From NCBI GenBank assembly GCA_937920085.1, contig CALETE010000040.1:33047-97046 (forward strand): a stretch of DNA of 64,000 nt. The letters run 5' to 3'. The position numbers and the translations under genes are program-made. This stretch comes from an uncultured Alphaproteobacteria bacterium (GTDB taxonomy: Bacteria; Pseudomonadota; Alphaproteobacteria; Caulobacterales; Caulobacteraceae). Below, in pieces: positions 43,336 to 51,508 of this stretch (positions are counted from its first letter, which is position 1; each line of letters begins with the position of its first letter). The notes under the pieces are model-generated. The model saw nothing but the letters and a program-made list of their open reading frames with translations, searched no databases and was not told the origin of the DNA.

Positions 43336-44088
43336 TTAAGATTTCGGGCGCTGGAACTTATAAATGAACTGGTCAGTATGGCCCCGCAGGGTCGGATCAA
43401 AAACCATCCTGGTGTGGTCGTCTTCAGGGTTGGCTAAGACCTTGCTCTCACCGATATATTTGAATCCTGCCGCTTCCAGCTGGGCACGGACCAAGGCCGG
43501 ATCAATGCGGTGAATGGTATTGGCTGTCTGTACCAATGGCGCACCCGCGGCAGCGGCGTGGTCCAGGACAATAAAATAGCCACCGGGCTTCAAGGCATAA
43601 AAGATCGACCGGTTTGCGACGGCGATGTCCATCTTGAATCGGGTCAGGAATAGGTCGTGATAGTTCTGTGAGGTCCAGATCACATCCGCCTTGCTGGGCA
43701 AGTTGATCGCCCCGACATTGCCTTCGACGACCTTGATATTCCCATTCCCAGGCTCTGCGGCCACCGCAAGGATCGGGTTTGGTTTTGTGGCGTTGGGAGC
43801 TGGCGCGTTGATCACGGCAAACACCGTGCCCTTGGGGCCAACAGTTTTAGAGAAAATCCGGGTGAAATAGCCGCCGCCAGGTAGAAAGTCCGCCACGGCC
43901 TGGCCCGGCTTAATTCCGGCGAATTCCAGCATAATTTCGGGCTTACGATCTGCGTCTCGCTTGGTATCGGCTTCCGGTCGCGATTTATCTGCAACCGCTG
44001 CGACCACGGCAGGGGATGGTTTTGCTTCAGCAGTAAGGCTTGCCGCCGCAACGCTGGCGACGAGGGCTAGGAGCAGACTCATTTTCAT
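43336..44088 (-). CDS. Exported SAM-methyltransferase-like protein (COG4798 type)
   Basis: From ATG 44088, which has a GGAGA ribosome-binding site, the product has 250 residues. The frame runs further upstream but without a better start. The N-terminus MKMSLLLALVASVAAASLTAEAKP is a signal peptide. The mature part is a Rossmann methyltransferase fold: MLEFAGIKPGQAVADFLPGGGYFTRIFSK (motif I), GPKGTVFAVINAP, VIWTSQNYHDLF and ALKPGGYFIVLDHAA. Members of this predicted methyltransferase group commonly carry signal peptides, although SAM is not expected outside the cytosol. True activity is unknown. Confidence 0.85.
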   Translation of the reverse strand: MKMSLLLALVASVAAASLTAEAKPSPAVVAAVADKSRPEADTKRDADRKPEIMLEFAGIKPGQAVADFLPGGGYFTRIFSKTVGPKGTVFAVINAPAPNATKPNPILAVAAEPGNGNIKVVEGNVGAINLPSKADVIWTSQNYHDLFLTRFKMDIAVANRSIFYALKPGGYFIVLDHAAAAGAPLVQTANTIHRIDPALVRAQLEAAGFKYIGESKVLANPEDDHTRMVFDPTLRGHTDQFIYKFQRPKS

Positions 44089-44152
44089 TGGAAGTCTCCG
44101 GGTTTGAGGACGCATCGATACCATACCTTTGCCCCCTAGTCTCATGAGGTCC

Positions 44153-45196
44153 CTAGGTGAGCGGGACCCATTCGTCTTCCGGCGCGAGGGGCGCAAAAAT
44201 CGCATCCAAAAGCTCTTCTGACACCTGTGAAACGCTGGCAGGCGTCCAGTTTGGCGCATTGTCCTTGTCAATAATCACGGCCCGAACACCTTCCTGAAAA
44301 TCAGGAAGTTGGACAACCCTGGCACCAATCCGAAACTCGGTTGTCATATTCTCGGCAAAGCTCTTTGCCCGGCCGCCCAGCTCGAGCTGGCGGAAGGCCA
44401 CCTTCAAGGTTTGTGGCGACTTCGTCGCCAGAACCGCCAACTGCGCTTGCGCCCACTCAGTCCCAGAGGTCTGCAGGGCTTCGAAGATACCTTCGAGGTT
44501 GGGGTGGCCAAAGGCTTTGTCGATCTCGTCTTGCACCGAGGCAATGGGTGGACGCCCGGCATCGCCTTCAAACTGTGTCAGCAGGGTTTCGACCCCGTCA
44601 GGATCGACCACGAGTGCCGCCTTGAAGGCATCAATCTGGGCAGAAGGAATGAAATCCGTCGCCATGCCCACCAGCTCGCAATCTGCGGCCTTGATACGAG
44701 CACCGGTTAGAGCGAGCCAAATGCCAATATGGCCGGGCATCCTTGGCAAAAACCAGCCACCACCCACATCAGGAAACAGGCCAATGCCAGTTTCTGGCAT
44801 GGCAAACGTCGTCCTTTCCGTGGCGATCCGAAAACGGGATGGCGCAGCCAGACCGACGCCGCCGCCCATGGTGACGCCATCCATAATGGTCACAATAGGC
44901 TTAGAATAGGCGAAAATCAGATGGTTGAGTTGATACTCAATCCGGAAGAATTCCCTGGCCGCTGCGCCGTCCCCTGCACCACTTTCAGCCAGCATGCGGA
45001 TGTCGCCACCGGCACAAAACCCACGCTCGCCCGTATGATCGAGAAGGATCAGCTTCACAGTAGGATCGTCAGCCCAAGCCTTTAGCGCCTGTGTGATCTG
45101 CACACACATGGTCGTTGTCAACGCATGCAGGGCTTGCGGTCGATTGAGGCTTAGACGCCCCACGGCACCTTCGGTTCGAACCAGAACTTCGCTCAT
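44153..45196 (-). CDS. 3-hydroxyisobutyryl-CoA hydrolase (enoyl-CoA hydratase fold)
   Basis: A crotonase-fold protein of 347 residues. Length and motifs point to 3-hydroxyisobutyryl-CoA hydrolase: GFCAGGDIRMLAESG, MDGVTMGGGVGLAAPSRFRIATE, FAMPETGIGLFPDVGGGWFLP, and the C-terminal EGVRAVIIDKDNAPNWTP that hydratases lack. It hydrolyses the valine-derived thioester. Its ATG overlaps the isobutyryl-CoA dehydrogenase stop by 4 bp, and mmsB follows downstream. Confidence 0.92.
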   Translation of the reverse strand: MSEVLVRTEGAVGRLSLNRPQALHALTTTMCVQITQALKAWADDPTVKLILLDHTGERGFCAGGDIRMLAESGAGDGAAAREFFRIEYQLNHLIFAYSKPIVTIMDGVTMGGGVGLAAPSRFRIATERTTFAMPETGIGLFPDVGGGWFLPRMPGHIGIWLALTGARIKAADCELVGMATDFIPSAQIDAFKAALVVDPDGVETLLTQFEGDAGRPPIASVQDEIDKAFGHPNLEGIFEALQTSGTEWAQAQLAVLATKSPQTLKVAFRQLELGGRAKSFAENMTTEFRIGARVVQLPDFQEGVRAVIIDKDNAPNWTPASVSQVSEELLDAIFAPLAPEDEWVPLT

Positions 45197-46332
45197 TGAC
45201 GTAGGAGCTCCCGGGCGATGATGACGCGCATGATTTCGTTGGTGCCCTCAAGAATTTGATGAACTCGCAGGTCACGAACAATCCGTTCAAGGGGATAGTC
45301 CTTGAGATAGCCATAGCCGCCATGGAGTTGCAGGGCTTGATTGGCGACCTCGAAACCAGCGTCCGTGGCAAAACGCTTGGCCATGGCGCAATATTGCGTT
45401 GCCCTAGAATCTCTGCGGTCGAGGGCGTCAGCGGCGCGGCGCACCATAAGACGCGCAGCCTCTAGCTCTGTTGCCATGTCGGCGAGACGGAATTGCAGGG
45501 CCTGAAAATCAGCCAGGGGCTGACCAAACTGACTTCGGGTCTTCAAATGGGACTGGGCAGCATCTAGGGCGCATTGGGCACCACCAAGAGAGCATGCTGC
45601 GATATTGACGCGCCCACCATCCAGCCCAGCCATAGCAAAGCGAAAACCCTCACCCTCGGAGCCGATGAGATTTTCCGCAGGAACCCGACAGTCATCAAAA
45701 TTGACCTGAGCTGTGGGCTGGGAATTCCAGCCCATCTTGCGTTCCTGGGCCCCAAAAGAAAGGCCTGGGGTTCCCTTCTCGACGATGATGGCTGAAACGC
45801 CCTTGGCTCCCGGGCCGCCTGTCCTGGCCATAACGACATAGAGCTCGGACACGCCAGCCCCCGAAATGAACGCCTTAGAGCCATTCAGAATGTAAAAGGC
45901 TCCATCTCGAACCGCCGTCGTTCGCAAGCTTGCGGCGTCAGATCCTGAAGAGGGTTCCGTAAGACAATAACTTGCGATGAGGTCCATGGTGGTCATGCGT
46001 GGCAAATATTTTTGCCGAAGGGCCGCCGAGCCGAACCTGTCGATCATCCATGAGGCCATGTTGTGGATAGACAGAAAGGCCGCTGTTGAGACATCGCCCT
46101 GCGCCAGGGCCTCAAAAATGATGGCTGTATCCAGACGGCTGAGGTTTGATCCACCAACATCCTCCGCCACATAGAGACCTGCGAAACCTAATGCCGCTGC
46201 CTGTCTAAGGACATCGGTTGGAAAATGATGGTTTGCATCCCACATTGCTGAATGTGGAGCCAACTCCTCTCGGGCGAAATCCACAGCAAGAGTCTGCAAG
46301 GCTGTTTGATCGTCCGTCAGATTGAAGTCCAT
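45193..46332 (-). CDS. Isobutyryl-CoA dehydrogenase (acyl-CoA dehydrogenase family)
   Basis: FAD enzyme oxidising isobutyryl-CoA to methacrylyl-CoA. It has 379 residues with the family motifs YCLTEPSSGSDAASLRTTA, GSKAFISGAGVSELYVVMAR, HLKTRSQFGQPLADFQALQF, LQLHGGYGYLKDYPLERIVRD and HQILEGTNEIMRVIIAREL. The GDVSTAAFLSIHNMASWMIDRFG segment is characteristic of the isobutyryl (ACAD8) group, and coupling to the hydroxyisobutyryl-CoA hydrolase supports it. The methacrylyl-CoA hydratase is not here. Confidence 0.9.
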   Translation of the reverse strand: MDFNLTDDQTALQTLAVDFAREELAPHSAMWDANHHFPTDVLRQAAALGFAGLYVAEDVGGSNLSRLDTAIIFEALAQGDVSTAAFLSIHNMASWMIDRFGSAALRQKYLPRMTTMDLIASYCLTEPSSGSDAASLRTTAVRDGAFYILNGSKAFISGAGVSELYVVMARTGGPGAKGVSAIIVEKGTPGLSFGAQERKMGWNSQPTAQVNFDDCRVPAENLIGSEGEGFRFAMAGLDGGRVNIAACSLGGAQCALDAAQSHLKTRSQFGQPLADFQALQFRLADMATELEAARLMVRRAADALDRRDSRATQYCAMAKRFATDAGFEVANQALQLHGGYGYLKDYPLERIVRDLRVHQILEGTNEIMRVIIARELLRQ

Positions 46333-46436
46333 GGGGTCCCGTCCCTAGCGCTTACCCGGAGCAACTGACCCCAGAAGCGGGACAAGTCAACGCGACGCAC
46401 TTGCATCCCCGCAAGGGATAAGTCACAGGCCATTTC

Positions 46437-47453
46437 ATGACCCACACACCCCTAGCTGCTTATCCCGCCCTGCGCCTACGCCGTCTGCGCCAAGCCGATT
46501 GGATCCGTCGCCTTGTTCGGGAAACCGTTTTGACCCCTGCAGATCTCATCTGGTCCATGGTGGTCCATGAGGGCGAAGGCGAAATCGCTGTGCCGTCCAT
46601 GCCGGGCGTATCGCGCCTTTCGGTAAAGGAATGCGCCAAAGCGGCGGTTGAAGCGCGCAAACTTGGCATACCTGCCATTGCGGTTTTTCCCCACATTGAT
46701 GGCTCCAAAAAAGATGCGGGTGGCAAGCTCGCCCTAGATCCGGATGGTGTTGTGGCCCGGGCGGTTAAAGCCATGAAGGATGCTGCGCCAGAGGTTGGTA
46801 TCATGTGCGACGTTGCCCTTGATCCCTTCACCGACCATGGACACGACGGCATCATTGAAGGTGGCAAAATCCTTAATGACGCGACCATCGAAGTCCTCGT
46901 CGCACAGGGTTTGATGCAGGCGGAAGCCGGTGCCGACATCCTGGCGCCCTCTGACATGATGGATGGGCGATGCGGTGCCCTGCGAAGTGCCCTGGAGGGT
47001 GCAGGCCATCAGGACGTGATGATCATGTCCTATGCGGCGAAATATGCCTCTGCCTTCTACGGGCCCTATAGGGAGGCCATTGGATCGGGAAAGCTGGGAA
47101 CTGGAACCGTCGAAAACCCTGGAGATAAGAAAACTTATCAAATGGACTATGCCAACTTCGAGGAGGCCCTACGGGAGGTGGCCCTCGACATCGCTGAAGG
47201 TGCAGACATGGTCATGGTGAAGCCCGGCATGCCTTATCTCGACATTGTTTCGAAGGTCGTTGAGGCGTTCCGCGTGCCGACCTTCGCCTTCCAGGTGTCT
47301 GGAGAATACGCCATGATCAAGGCAGCGACCGCCAATGGCTGGCTCGATGAAGATCGGGCCATACTGGAGAGCCTGGGGGCCTTTAAGCGCGCGGGCGCAG
47401 CAGGGGTTATCAGCTATTTCGCCCCCGTCGCTGCGCGAATGCTCGGTGCCTAA
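46437..47453 (+). CDS. hemB: Delta-aminolevulinic acid dehydratase (porphobilinogen synthase), Mg-type
   Basis: Joins two 5-aminolevulinates into porphobilinogen. It has 338 residues. Active-site lysines lie in VMVKPGMPYLDIV and in the segment MIMSYAAKYASAFYGPYREA. The metal segment reads DVALDPFTDHGHDGI: the three zinc cysteines of the Zn-type are replaced, so this is a Mg2+/K+-dependent form. The stop overlaps the convergent acetyltransferase gene by 4 bp. Confidence 0.96.
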   Translation: MTHTPLAAYPALRLRRLRQADWIRRLVRETVLTPADLIWSMVVHEGEGEIAVPSMPGVSRLSVKECAKAAVEARKLGIPAIAVFPHIDGSKKDAGGKLALDPDGVVARAVKAMKDAAPEVGIMCDVALDPFTDHGHDGIIEGGKILNDATIEVLVAQGLMQAEAGADILAPSDMMDGRCGALRSALEGAGHQDVMIMSYAAKYASAFYGPYREAIGSGKLGTGTVENPGDKKTYQMDYANFEEALREVALDIAEGADMVMVKPGMPYLDIVSKVVEAFRVPTFAFQVSGEYAMIKAATANGWLDEDRAILESLGAFKRAGAAGVISYFAPVAARMLGA

Positions 47454-47968
47454 AGCGTGATTGTGAAATACGTGCTCGGCCCCTCGTGGCCGGGCAGGTC
47501 AATCATCCCCTGGAACTGAAAGCCGACCTTTTCCAAGACCCGCTGAGAGGCCTTGTTCTCAGGCTTGGTGATGGCCGCTAGGGTTTTGAGTCCTAACACG
47601 TCTCGAGCATGGGCGATGGTCGCTGCCGCAGCTTCTTGAGCATACCCCTTGGACCAAGCTATCTCTAAAAACGCATAGCCCACATCTGGAAACTCAAGGC
47701 CTTCCCGCCGCACAAGGCCGCACAGCCCCAGGCTGTCGCCGGAATGGCGGCTGGTAACCCGCCATAGCCCAAATCCATTCTCGCGATAGCTGCGCCCCTG
47801 ACGATCCTCAATATAGCCGCAAGCCGCGTCCAGATCGTAGATTTCCCGGTCGCCAATATTTTCCAGGAATCCGGGTTCATTGAGCAGCTGGAAAATAAAC
47901 AATGCGTCCCGCTCAGCCTCCAGCTCATCAAGGATGAGGCGATCTGTCTCCAGGACGACCGTACTCAT
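47450..47968 (-). CDS. RimJ/RimL-type GNAT acetyltransferase
   Basis: A 172-residue acetyltransferase of the Acetyltransf_3 group. The N-terminus VLETDRLILDELEAERDALFIF is the typical RimL-like start; GYAFLEIAWSKGYAQEAAAATIAHARDVLG is the acetyl-CoA-binding helix region, and NKASQRVLEKVGFQFQGMIDLPGHEG closes the fold. It is coupled to the upstream oxidoreductase by a 4-bp overlap. The substrate is unknown. Confidence 0.85.
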   Translation of the reverse strand: MSTVVLETDRLILDELEAERDALFIFQLLNEPGFLENIGDREIYDLDAACGYIEDRQGRSYRENGFGLWRVTSRHSGDSLGLCGLVRREGLEFPDVGYAFLEIAWSKGYAQEAAAATIAHARDVLGLKTLAAITKPENKASQRVLEKVGFQFQGMIDLPGHEGPSTYFTITL

Positions 47969-48822
47969 GGCTTTTCCAGGCGTGCCACCAGACTAGACGT
48001 ATCCCACCTCTGTCCCCCCAAGGCCTGGATCTCAGCATAATAGCCGTCAACAAGCTGGGTCAGGGCCAGTTGGGCCCCATTGGACTTGGCCTCGTCTAAA
48101 ACAAGTCCGAGGTCCTTGCGCATCCAATCCACAGCAAAGCCGAACTCGAATTTGCCTTCCGCCATAGTCGCCCAACGATTGTCCATCTGCCAGGACTGGG
48201 CAGCTCCCTTCGAAACAGCAGCGAAGACGTCGCCGGTATCCAACCCTGCACGCTTCGCAAAGTGCATGGCTTCTGCGAGGCCTTGCACGACCCCGGCAAT
48301 GGCAATTTGATTGACCATCTTAGCCAGCTGACCCGATCCAGGCCCCCCGAGCCTGCGAACAGCCTTAGCAAAGGCGTTGATCACCGGTTCCGCCCGGGCA
48401 AATGCTTCAGGCTCGCCGCCGCACATGACGGTGAGCTGCCCCGATTCAGCGCCCGCCTGCCCCCCCGACACCGGCGCGTCGACAAATGCCCGTCCGACCA
48501 AAGCTGCGGCTTTGGCCATGTCGATAGCAAGCTTGGCCGAAGTCGTTGTGTGATCGATAATTATGCCGCCTGGAGCCATTTCCGGAAGGGCCTGTGCCAC
48601 GACACCACGAACATCGTCATCTCGCCCAACGCAGAGAAAAACCATTTCCGCTTCGGCGACAGCGTCGGCAATCGTCTCACCAGCCCGTCCCGGAAAGTTT
48701 TCAGCCCACCGGATCGACTTTTCTGGGGAGCGATTAAAAACCGAAACCTCATGCCCCGCCTTAGCAAGGTGGCCTGCCATAGGAAAACCCATGACACCAA
48801 GTCCAATAAACGCGACCTTCAT
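47965..48822 (-). CDS. Beta-hydroxyacid dehydrogenase family NAD(P)-dependent oxidoreductase
   Basis: A 285-residue paralogue of the 3-hydroxyisobutyrate dehydrogenase family. The NAD motif is VAFIGLGVMGFPMAGHLAK, the substrate loop DAPVSGGQAGAESGQLTVMCGG, and the catalytic lysine is in GSGQLAKMVNQIAIAG. WQMDNRWATMAEGKFEFGFAVDWMRKDLGL recalls the tartronate- or succinic-semialdehyde reductase side of the family. I chose ATG 48822 with a GGGAG site 7 bases upstream over TTG 48828. It is probably not a second valine enzyme. Confidence 0.85.
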   Translation of the reverse strand: MKVAFIGLGVMGFPMAGHLAKAGHEVSVFNRSPEKSIRWAENFPGRAGETIADAVAEAEMVFLCVGRDDDVRGVVAQALPEMAPGGIIIDHTTTSAKLAIDMAKAAALVGRAFVDAPVSGGQAGAESGQLTVMCGGEPEAFARAEPVINAFAKAVRRLGGPGSGQLAKMVNQIAIAGVVQGLAEAMHFAKRAGLDTGDVFAAVSKGAAQSWQMDNRWATMAEGKFEFGFAVDWMRKDLGLVLDEAKSNGAQLALTQLVDGYYAEIQALGGQRWDTSSLVARLEKP

Positions 48823-48901
48823 CGCCAAACTCCCAACATCAACACCATCTTAACGCCCAAAGAGCATCCTGCAGAACGGTTACGGTTAACAGGGGCAGAT
48901 C

Positions 48902-49804
48902 ATGGCGCTCAGCGAACGACCCATTCTGATCAAAAAGGTCAAGAAGGTATCGGGCGGTGGTCACCATGGCGGCGCTTGGAAGGTGGCCTATGCCGACTTC
49001 GTGACGGCCATGATGGCATTCTTCCTGCTCATGTGGCTGATTAACACGGTCAGCCCCGAACAAAAACGCGGGATCGCTGACTATTTCGCCCCAGCAAGTG
49101 TTGCCGAAACCACCTCGGGGTCCGGCGGACTTTTGGGCGGAACTGCCCTTGGCGAAGACGGGGGCAAAGCTTCAGGATCAATGTCGATTGTTGAGCACTC
49201 GGCGCCTGAGGTCAAAGACCCGTCAGAGCAAAAAGCTCAAAATTCCGCCAAAGGCTCTGCGGAGGAAGCGGCACAGAAGGCCATGCAAGAGGCCTCTGCC
49301 AAGCGCGAAGAAGCCGCCTTTGCCTCTGCCGCAGAGTCAATCCGCCAAGCCTTGCAGGACATGCCTGAGCTGGCCGAGTTGTCGAAGAATATCATCGTGG
49401 ACCAGACACCCGAAGGTTTACGCATTCAGTTGGTTGATCAGGAGGGCCGCTCCCTGTTCGGACAGGGAAGTGCTGCGCCCAATGACCGTGCGAAGGTCCT
49501 GCTTCGCGCCATGGCGAAAATTATCAATAACTTGCCTAATCGCATTTCAATTTCAGGGCACACAGCCGTCAGCTTGAATGGCTCAACTGCGGACACGGAC
49601 TGGAACCTATCTTCGGCTCGAGCAGACGCGTCGCGCAAAATTCTTCAAAGTTCGGGCGTGGCACAGGATCGAATTTACCAAGTGTCGGGAAAGGCCACTT
49701 CAGAGCCCCTTTACATTGATGATCCCACACTGCCTGGAAATCGACGGATCGCCATCGTTCTGCTGCGTGAAGCCCCGGTTCTGCCCCCTGACACCGGCAT
49801 GTAA
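48902..49804 (+). CDS. motB: Flagellar motor protein MotB
   Basis: A 300-residue stator protein. The single N-terminal helix AYADFVTAMMAFFLLMWLIN carries D32, the essential proton-binding Asp (same number as in E. coli). A variable Ala/Glu/Lys-rich linker with plug region spans about 60-145, and the C-terminal OmpA-like domain (about 165-298) binds peptidoglycan (RISISGHTAVSLNG, WNLSSARADASRKIL, NRRIAIVLLRE). motA is not adjacent; in Caulobacter the two stator genes are unlinked. This implies a flagellated organism. Confidence 0.95.
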   Translation: MALSERPILIKKVKKVSGGGHHGGAWKVAYADFVTAMMAFFLLMWLINTVSPEQKRGIADYFAPASVAETTSGSGGLLGGTALGEDGGKASGSMSIVEHSAPEVKDPSEQKAQNSAKGSAEEAAQKAMQEASAKREEAAFASAAESIRQALQDMPELAELSKNIIVDQTPEGLRIQLVDQEGRSLFGQGSAAPNDRAKVLLRAMAKIINNLPNRISISGHTAVSLNGSTADTDWNLSSARADASRKILQSSGVAQDRIYQVSGKATSEPLYIDDPTLPGNRRIAIVLLREAPVLPPDTGM

Positions 49805-49891
49805 CGCGGGTCTAAATGTCCAGACTTGCATGCGATCACGCCATAGGCCCTAATTGGCCTTTATCGCCTCAAGGTCGACTACAAGTCTGTG

Positions 49892-50686
49892 ATGCAACAT
49901 TTTCCGACCCGCCAACTTCGGTTTTTCCTTACGGCTCCGTCGCCTTGCCCTTATTTGCCCAACCGCCTGGAGCGGAAGGTCTTTGCCCATTTGCCTTTGT
50001 CTGATGGAGCGACGGTCAATGACAGCCTTACGCAGGTTGGGTTTCGCCGCTCTCAAAACATCGCTTATCGTCCGGCATGTGAAACCTGCGCTGCCTGCGT
50101 TTCAGCGCGCATTCCCGCTGCCGACTATCAGTTTTCCCGTTCCGAGCGGAAAATTCTAAATCGAAACGCGGATGTCAGTCGAAACCTAGTGGAGGCAGAA
50201 GCCACACTTGAAAAATACGACCTGCTGCGCCGTTATCTTTCAGCGCGGCATGCAGATGGCGGCATGGCCGAAATGGGGTGGCCTGATTTCGTCGCGATGG
50301 TCGAGGACACGGCCGTACGAACTCACATGATCGAGTACCGACTGCCTTCCACAGATGGCGGGCTTGGCGATCTCATCGGTTGTGCGCTGGTCGATCTCAT
50401 GTCGGATGGCCTGAGCCTCGTCTATTCTTTCTATGAACCTGAAATGCCAAAACGCAGCCTGGGATCTTTGATCATCCTCGACCATCTCCAACAGGCATCA
50501 ATGACCAACCTGCCGTATGTCTATCTAGGGTATTGGGTCCAGGGGTCTGAGAAAATGGCCTATAAAGTCCGCTTCTCCCCCATTGAACTGCTGCGCCCGC
50601 AAGGTTGGACTCTGATGGCAGCCCGCGATTTGAACCCACCAGAAGAGGCCATTCACTCACAGGAATGGGACGCGATATCCCCATAA
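49892..50686 (+). CDS. bpt: Aspartate/glutamate leucyltransferase (arginyltransferase family)
   Basis: Transfers leucine from tRNA to N-terminal Asp or Glu of proteins in the N-degron pathway. From ATG 49892 it has 264 residues; a GTG one codon earlier is also possible. The N-terminal motif is QHFPTRQLRFFLTAPSPCPYL, the cysteine motif is YRPACETCAACVSARIP, and the core has YSFYEPEMPKRSLGSLIILDHL and YVYLGYWVQGSEKMAYK. It precedes hdaA on the same strand with a 50-bp gap. Confidence 0.94.
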   Translation: MQHFPTRQLRFFLTAPSPCPYLPNRLERKVFAHLPLSDGATVNDSLTQVGFRRSQNIAYRPACETCAACVSARIPAADYQFSRSERKILNRNADVSRNLVEAEATLEKYDLLRRYLSARHADGGMAEMGWPDFVAMVEDTAVRTHMIEYRLPSTDGGLGDLIGCALVDLMSDGLSLVYSFYEPEMPKRSLGSLIILDHLQQASMTNLPYVYLGYWVQGSEKMAYKVRFSPIELLRPQGWTLMAARDLNPPEEAIHSQEWDAISP

Positions 50687-50736
50687 GTCATTCCAAGACC
50701 GTCGACCTCTCGGTCCCAGAAGGCTATGACTGAATT

Positions 50737-51429
50737 GTGCCCGCTGATCTAAAATCGCCGCAGCAAATGCGTCTGAATTTTCGGCGCGTACCGACCTATT
50801 TATCGACTGAGTTTTCCGTGGGGGCGTCAAACCGAGACGCTGTATCCCGGGTAAATGCTTGGCGAAATTGGCACAATAACAGCCTCGTTCTCGTGGGCCC
50901 TGAGTCTTCCGGCAAAACGCATTTGGCACGGATTTGGGCTGAGACTGTCGGGGCGAAAGTCTTCCCCAGTGACACATTAGATCCCCTCGCCGCCCCCGAT
51001 GGTCCACTGGTGCTCGAAGATGTTGATCAAGGCGCGCATCCAGAATTGCTTTTCTATTGCTTGAACCGCGCAGCACAATCAAACACGCCCGTGCTGCTTA
51101 CCGGACGAACCCTACCAAGCACGTGGTCTGCGGACCTTCCAGATCTCAGATCACGCTTGAACGCCTTACAGGTGGCCGAACTCTTGCCACCCGATGACGA
51201 TGTGCTGAGAGATATTCTGAGATCATTCTTCAAAGCTCGGAACATTCGCCCTGCCGAAGATATTTACCCGTACCTTATGGCGCGAATGCAGCGTTCTATC
51301 TTTGCCGCGCAAGACTTGGTCGACCGACTAGATGAAGTCGCCGACGCTTTGGGTCGGCCCATTTCAAAGGCTCTAGCGCGCGAGGTCCTAGGTGCTGATA
51401 CCGAAAATCTTGACCTTTTTGATGGATGA
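50737..51429 (+). CDS. hdaA: DnaA regulatory inactivator HdaA
   Basis: A DnaA-like AAA+ protein (230 residues) that, with the beta clamp, converts DnaA-ATP to DnaA-ADP. Walker A is GPESSGKTHLA and Walker B is LVLEDVD; LRSRLNALQVAELLPPDDD covers the sensor and box VII region. The start is GTG 50737. The alternative ATG at 50767 would remove Q10 of QMRLNF, which fits the clamp-binding hexapeptide (QxxLxF), so the GTG is preferred. The Hda type lacks the DnaA DNA-binding domain, as here. In Caulobacter hdaA also precedes ppk. Confidence 0.92.
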   Translation: MPADLKSPQQMRLNFRRVPTYLSTEFSVGASNRDAVSRVNAWRNWHNNSLVLVGPESSGKTHLARIWAETVGAKVFPSDTLDPLAAPDGPLVLEDVDQGAHPELLFYCLNRAAQSNTPVLLTGRTLPSTWSADLPDLRSRLNALQVAELLPPDDDVLRDILRSFFKARNIRPAEDIYPYLMARMQRSIFAAQDLVDRLDEVADALGRPISKALAREVLGADTENLDLFDG

Positions 51430-51508
51430 CATGGAGCTGTCACTAAGCGGCGCAATGGATAAGGCGACGCACAGAGGCAGTATTAAGCCAACGGGAGTTT
51501 TTTCGAAC

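Noticed and set aside
48262..49044. + strand frame of 260 codons across the oxidoreductase/motB boundary
   Set aside because: It runs antisense through the oxidoreductase gene and out of frame into motB; no domain and no initiation site.
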